From: Gracilaria caudata | Taxonomy: Eukaryota; Rhodophyta; Florideophyceae; Gracilariales; Gracilariaceae | Length of the DNA: 10,453 nucleotides | NCBI GenBank assembly: GCA_030374735.1 | Contig: JASCIV010000908.1 | Coordinates: forward strand, 1 to 10,453 | Direction of reading: 5' to 3' | In this document: positions 8,303 through 10,453 of the stretch, piece by piece | Layout of the letters: the number at the start of each line of letters is the position of its first letter | Position numbering within the stretch: the first letter of the stretch is position 1 | Notes under the pieces: model-generated | Database searches by the model: none | What the model was told of the DNA's origin: nothing | Seen by the model: only the letters and a program-made list of their open reading frames with translations | Program-made: the position numbers and the translations under genes

Positions 8303-8426
8303 GGCTCTAAAAGCTAATCGTATGGGAAAGCATTTGCCGTTTACGCAAGCGAGCATGTAAGTGTGGTTGTTATAGTAGCACGTTCATGATGCGCAAGTGC
8401 TAATCATAGGAGAAGAAATTGTTATC

Positions 8427-8945
8427 ATGATGACGGAGCAAGAACGAGAAGAAAACGTTCAGCACTGGAATCCGATTCCAGACCGATCCCTCATGTCAGT
8501 ACTAGCCCAGCTCGGAGTGCCTTCGCTTCGCAGTTCGGGAAGGGATGCGACGCATGTTAGCTTGATGTGGCCGAATGTGACGGACATAGCTTGCAAGTAA
8601 GTTCTTATTGCAAACAATGACTTCGGTACAAGAGCCCGTTGAACCGATATCGTGATGCTCTCGTCTTGGGAGGAAACTGCTGTCCTGGAGAATTATCTCC
8701 AATGTCACAGCTTTGTTTGTCGTATTTCCCGTCCAGCCATGCTTTCGCTTTATTCTGGTGTTCAACCCGTCAAGCAACAATGCAATCCTTCCGCTCCAGA
8801 AACCTCCCGTGCTTTCACGCGTCCTGAGCTCCGTGATGAAGTCATATCTCTGCAATCTCGTGTTCGTTTTGCTCACCCATGCCGACCAAAGGTTTGTGAC
8901 ATAAAGAGACAGAGGTCACCACTTGCGATTGTCTCACAATTCTGA
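8427..8945 (+). CDS. Alternative two-exon gene model, weak
   Basis: ATG ATG at 8427 opens a frame (MTEQEREENVQHWNPIPDRS) that runs to a donor CAA/GTAAGT at 8597. A GT-AG intron 8597-8710, with acceptor TGTCACAG, would continue in frame through 8711-8945 for 134 residues in total. The second exon includes an acidic/basic helix-like stretch (RPELRDEVISLQSRVRF). Against it, codon first positions in 8711-8945 are pyrimidine-rich, and the same bases read better as protein on the - strand. The two models conflict, and I rate this one lower. Exon 1 alone, up to the TAA at 8598-8600, could be a small ORF of 57 codons. Confidence 0.2.
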
Positions 8946-10033
8946 GATGCACAACCGCCATCACGATGAACATCGCACCCTCAACATCCACTTGTAACAC
9001 ATTACCGCAGCGTACGGTCTCGTTGCTTTCTGCCTTTTTTTTTGCCCGCTGTGCGCAAGATGAACTTTGTTTGAGCTTCAACTTAAAATCGGTGTGAAAG
9101 CCGTTAATGAGTTCTTTCGCACAGCCATCGCTCTAATCGAGCACTTGCGATTGCCGTATGTTCAGTTTCTGGCAGCGAACGAACAACTGTGTGTCGAACA
9201 AGCGGCAAATTGTGTGTACCAAACGTACCACAGGCGCATAAGCGGCCCCGTCTGTGGAACATGATGGGAAAATTGTGCTCGTCACCGATTGTTCCGCTTG
9301 CGGAACAATCCGGGGGTGAGCTGTCCGGCTGCGTTACGATGTTCTCCTGCACTTGCAATCGATACGTACGCTGTGTTCCAAAGCTCGTGAGACATTGGTC
9401 ACGCGTCTTATCTTGCGGCTCGGGACCGGTCTGTGCTCTCCTCGCCTGCCCGATAGCTTGCACTCGGTTTCCAATGTGTACCTTTGTAACTCGTACATAC
9501 ACGCGTATGTCTGGACGTCAGGTGCGCTACGATGTGTCCGTTTTTCAAACACCGTGAGTATTGCCCAGTGAGTTGAGCCTTGTACTGATACAACGGTACT
9601 GCGTTTGAAGTTGCTTTTGCCATCATTAGTACGAAGGTATCTACTACAAATTTGTTACTTGTCGTGCGCGCCCATTGCTCGCCGTTCACATGTCGTAATA
9701 CGCAAGCCTCACAAAGCGTTGTTTATAGAAGGCCAACATAGTGGTAGCTGCAAAAATCTCTGTTTGTTCTCGTGTTTCATAATCCAACGCTATCACGCGA
9801 TTAGTGCTTTCGCGTCGCATACATTCGCAGACTGTGCCGTTTGACCCAAAACGGATAGAGTACAGGCGGAATGGAAAGAACGAAAGAACATTCTGCTGTG
9901 TGTGACTTGCGCAGCACTTTGTGCGCGCTCCAATACGTTGTTGAGAGACAAAGCATATGAATCCCATTTCGGGTCGGCGCATGTGTCCCAACGCATCGCT
10001 CACAATGGGTGTGCGTTGTGCTCTCTCAAACAC
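8502..10033 (-). pseudogene. Coding-like - strand segments in changing frames, probable decayed gene
   Basis: Reading leftward, credible protein appears in order at 10033-9686 (ATG 9982 gives 98 residues, ending KQRFVRLAYYDM), 9689-9408, 9502-9104, about 9120-8842 (KELINGFHTDFKLKLKQ, then NVLQVDVEGAMFIVMAVVHL) and about 8900-8502 (TNTRLQRYDFITELRTREST). Adjacent segments overlap or abut, and most lack an ATG. This is the same pattern as the other relics in the window. A run of nine A (on this strand, near 9037-9045) lies inside one segment and is a likely indel site. The segment 8900-8502 is the most protein-like and could be a separate intact exon. Short introns are an alternative explanation. 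The family is not recognised. Opposite-strand frames at 8427-8945 and 9189-9557 compete with it. Confidence 0.3.
9287..9310. repeat. Perfect inverted repeat, 11-base arms, 2-base centre
   Basis: GATTGTTCCGC and GCGGAACAATC flank a TT centre. It lies inside a coding-like stretch that is open on both strands, so no separate role is implied. The perfect arms are unusual enough to note. Confidence 0.75.
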
Positions 10034-10147
10034 TGAAGAAGGACAGCGCTCGGTACTTCAGAGGTAGAGCAGCAGTTTGTTGCTGCTTCTCATTTTGCCG
10101 GCATCGTCAAAGCACAGAACAACATCTTGGTCAGCACATCATTTATC

Positions 10148-10369
10148 ATGTTGTACTTTAACAGGTCTGTCGGTGGTCTCCTCAGGCTCGTTTTCATCAG
10201 CGTTATTGTGCTCGTGTGCATCGCGAACATTGTGGCCGGTGATGTCAAACAACCAAACTCCACCAACGCCGACGATGGGAAGCATACAAACTCCTCAAAG
10301 GCTTTTGTTAACATCAATCTCTTTCCAATTCAAGTTAAAAAAGACAAGTATGAACGTTGTCACGCCTAG
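10148..10369 (+). CDS. Small secreted glycoprotein-like ORF, probably truncated
   Basis: ATG 10148 starts a 73-residue ORF. Residues 1-31 form a clear signal peptide: MLYFNRSVGGLLR is basic and is followed by the hydrophobic LVFISVIVLVCIANIVAG. The mature part is about 42 residues, polar, with sequons NST (37-39) and NSS (48-50) and a lysine-rich end (QVKKDKYER). The stop TAG (10367-10369) lies inside the left arm of a perfect inverted repeat that starts at 10360. The natural C-terminus may therefore have been cut by whatever created that repeat, leaving only the start of a longer surface protein. Alternatively the hairpin is a 3' end element of a genuine small gene. No intron sites are needed. 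The N-terminal layout resembles the ectodomain gene at 5582 (M-x-Y-F-x-R then a hydrophobic run), which is too little to claim homology. Confidence 0.5.
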   Translation: MLYFNRSVGGLLRLVFISVIVLVCIANIVAGDVKQPNSTNADDGKHTNSSKAFVNINLFPIQVKKDKYERCHA

Positions 10370-10408
10370 TTAAGAACGGCCCTGAGGGCCGTTCTTAACT
10401 AGGCGTGA
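10360..10408. repeat. Perfect 49-base palindrome, 24-base arms
   Basis: The left arm 10360-10383 and right arm 10385-10408 are exact reverse complements around a single G at 10384. Outside the arms the flanks do not match, so this is not simply the turn-round of a longer fold-back. It would form a very stable hairpin in DNA or RNA and holds the stop codon of the upstream ORF. It could be a small mobile-element relic, a 3' end element, a replication or recombination scar, or an assembly artefact near a contig end. Confidence 0.95.
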
Positions 10409-10417
10409 ATTCACGCC
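10402..10417. repeat. Second, overlapping 16-base palindrome
   Basis: GGCGTGAATTCACGCC is a perfect palindrome that shares its left half with the right arm of the larger palindrome. CACGCC or its complement therefore occurs three times in 57 bases. CGTGAAC is then repeated directly at 10417-10423 and 10429-10435. Confidence 0.95.
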
Positions 10418-10453
10418 GTGAACAAAAACGTGAACGAGAATAATTTGAGATCT

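Noticed and set aside
9189..9557. Cys-rich + strand ORF
   Set aside because: No signal peptide, the first ATG is at 9261, and it lies opposite a - strand frame with better codon first-position bias.
10051..10090. tRNA-like D arm and anticodon-like hairpin (TTCAGAGGTAGAGC, then AGCAG...CTGCT around a seven-base loop)
   Set aside because: No matching acceptor stem and no T arm with GTTCRANNC; the base after the would-be anticodon is T. Probably chance.
1..10453. CRISPR array, rRNA, LTR pairs or a transposase gene
   Set aside because: No regularly spaced repeats, no rRNA-like sequence, no long terminal repeats and no recognisable transposase or reverse transcriptase motifs were seen by eye.

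Overview
The window looks like nuclear DNA from a eukaryote, most likely a protist or alga; I cannot name the species. The reasons are: no operons or ribosome binding sites, low coding density, several GT-AG intron candidates that restore reading frames, eukaryotic signal-peptide and multi-pass membrane proteins, and a cytosolic-type (PAPS-dependent) sulfotransferase relic. Base composition looks roughly balanced by eye. Layout: (1) 80-1683, + strand, coding-like protein in successive frames with interspersed stops. Parts resemble WD40 repeats, and it reads as one decayed gene. (2) 1763-2625, - strand, an unidentified decayed gene whose main frame carries three TAG codons. (3) 2735-3672, + strand, a sulfotransferase pseudogene that is recognisable from end to end but broken by frameshifts and has an altered PAPS loop. 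(4) 3607-4033, + strand, another unidentified coding-like relic with one frameshift. (5) 4051-6722, - strand, the best-preserved block. A possible short-intron membrane-protein gene (6722-5811) is followed by a signal-peptide, Cys-containing ectodomain gene (5612-4872), which abuts a four-TM membrane protein (4728-4051). The last two may be one gene or a gene pair. (6) About 6795-7345, no convincing gene. (7) 7346-8302, + strand, an intact 318-codon orphan ORF. (8) 8502-10033, coding-like - strand segments in changing frames, overlapping a weaker + strand two-exon model. (9) 10148-10369, + strand, a small secreted glycoprotein-like ORF whose stop lies inside a perfect 49-base inverted repeat (24-base arms) near the window end. 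How the parts fit: there is no visible pathway. The window mixes decayed conserved-type genes with intact orphan secreted and membrane proteins, as expected of a fast-evolving accessory (perhaps subtelomeric) region; that last point is inference. The strongest leads are the ectodomain/four-TM junction, where an AATAAA overlaps the ectodomain stop codon, and the terminal palindrome. All gene models come from reading frames alone. Sequencing indels could mimic some of the 'decay', and only transcript data or resequencing would separate the two.
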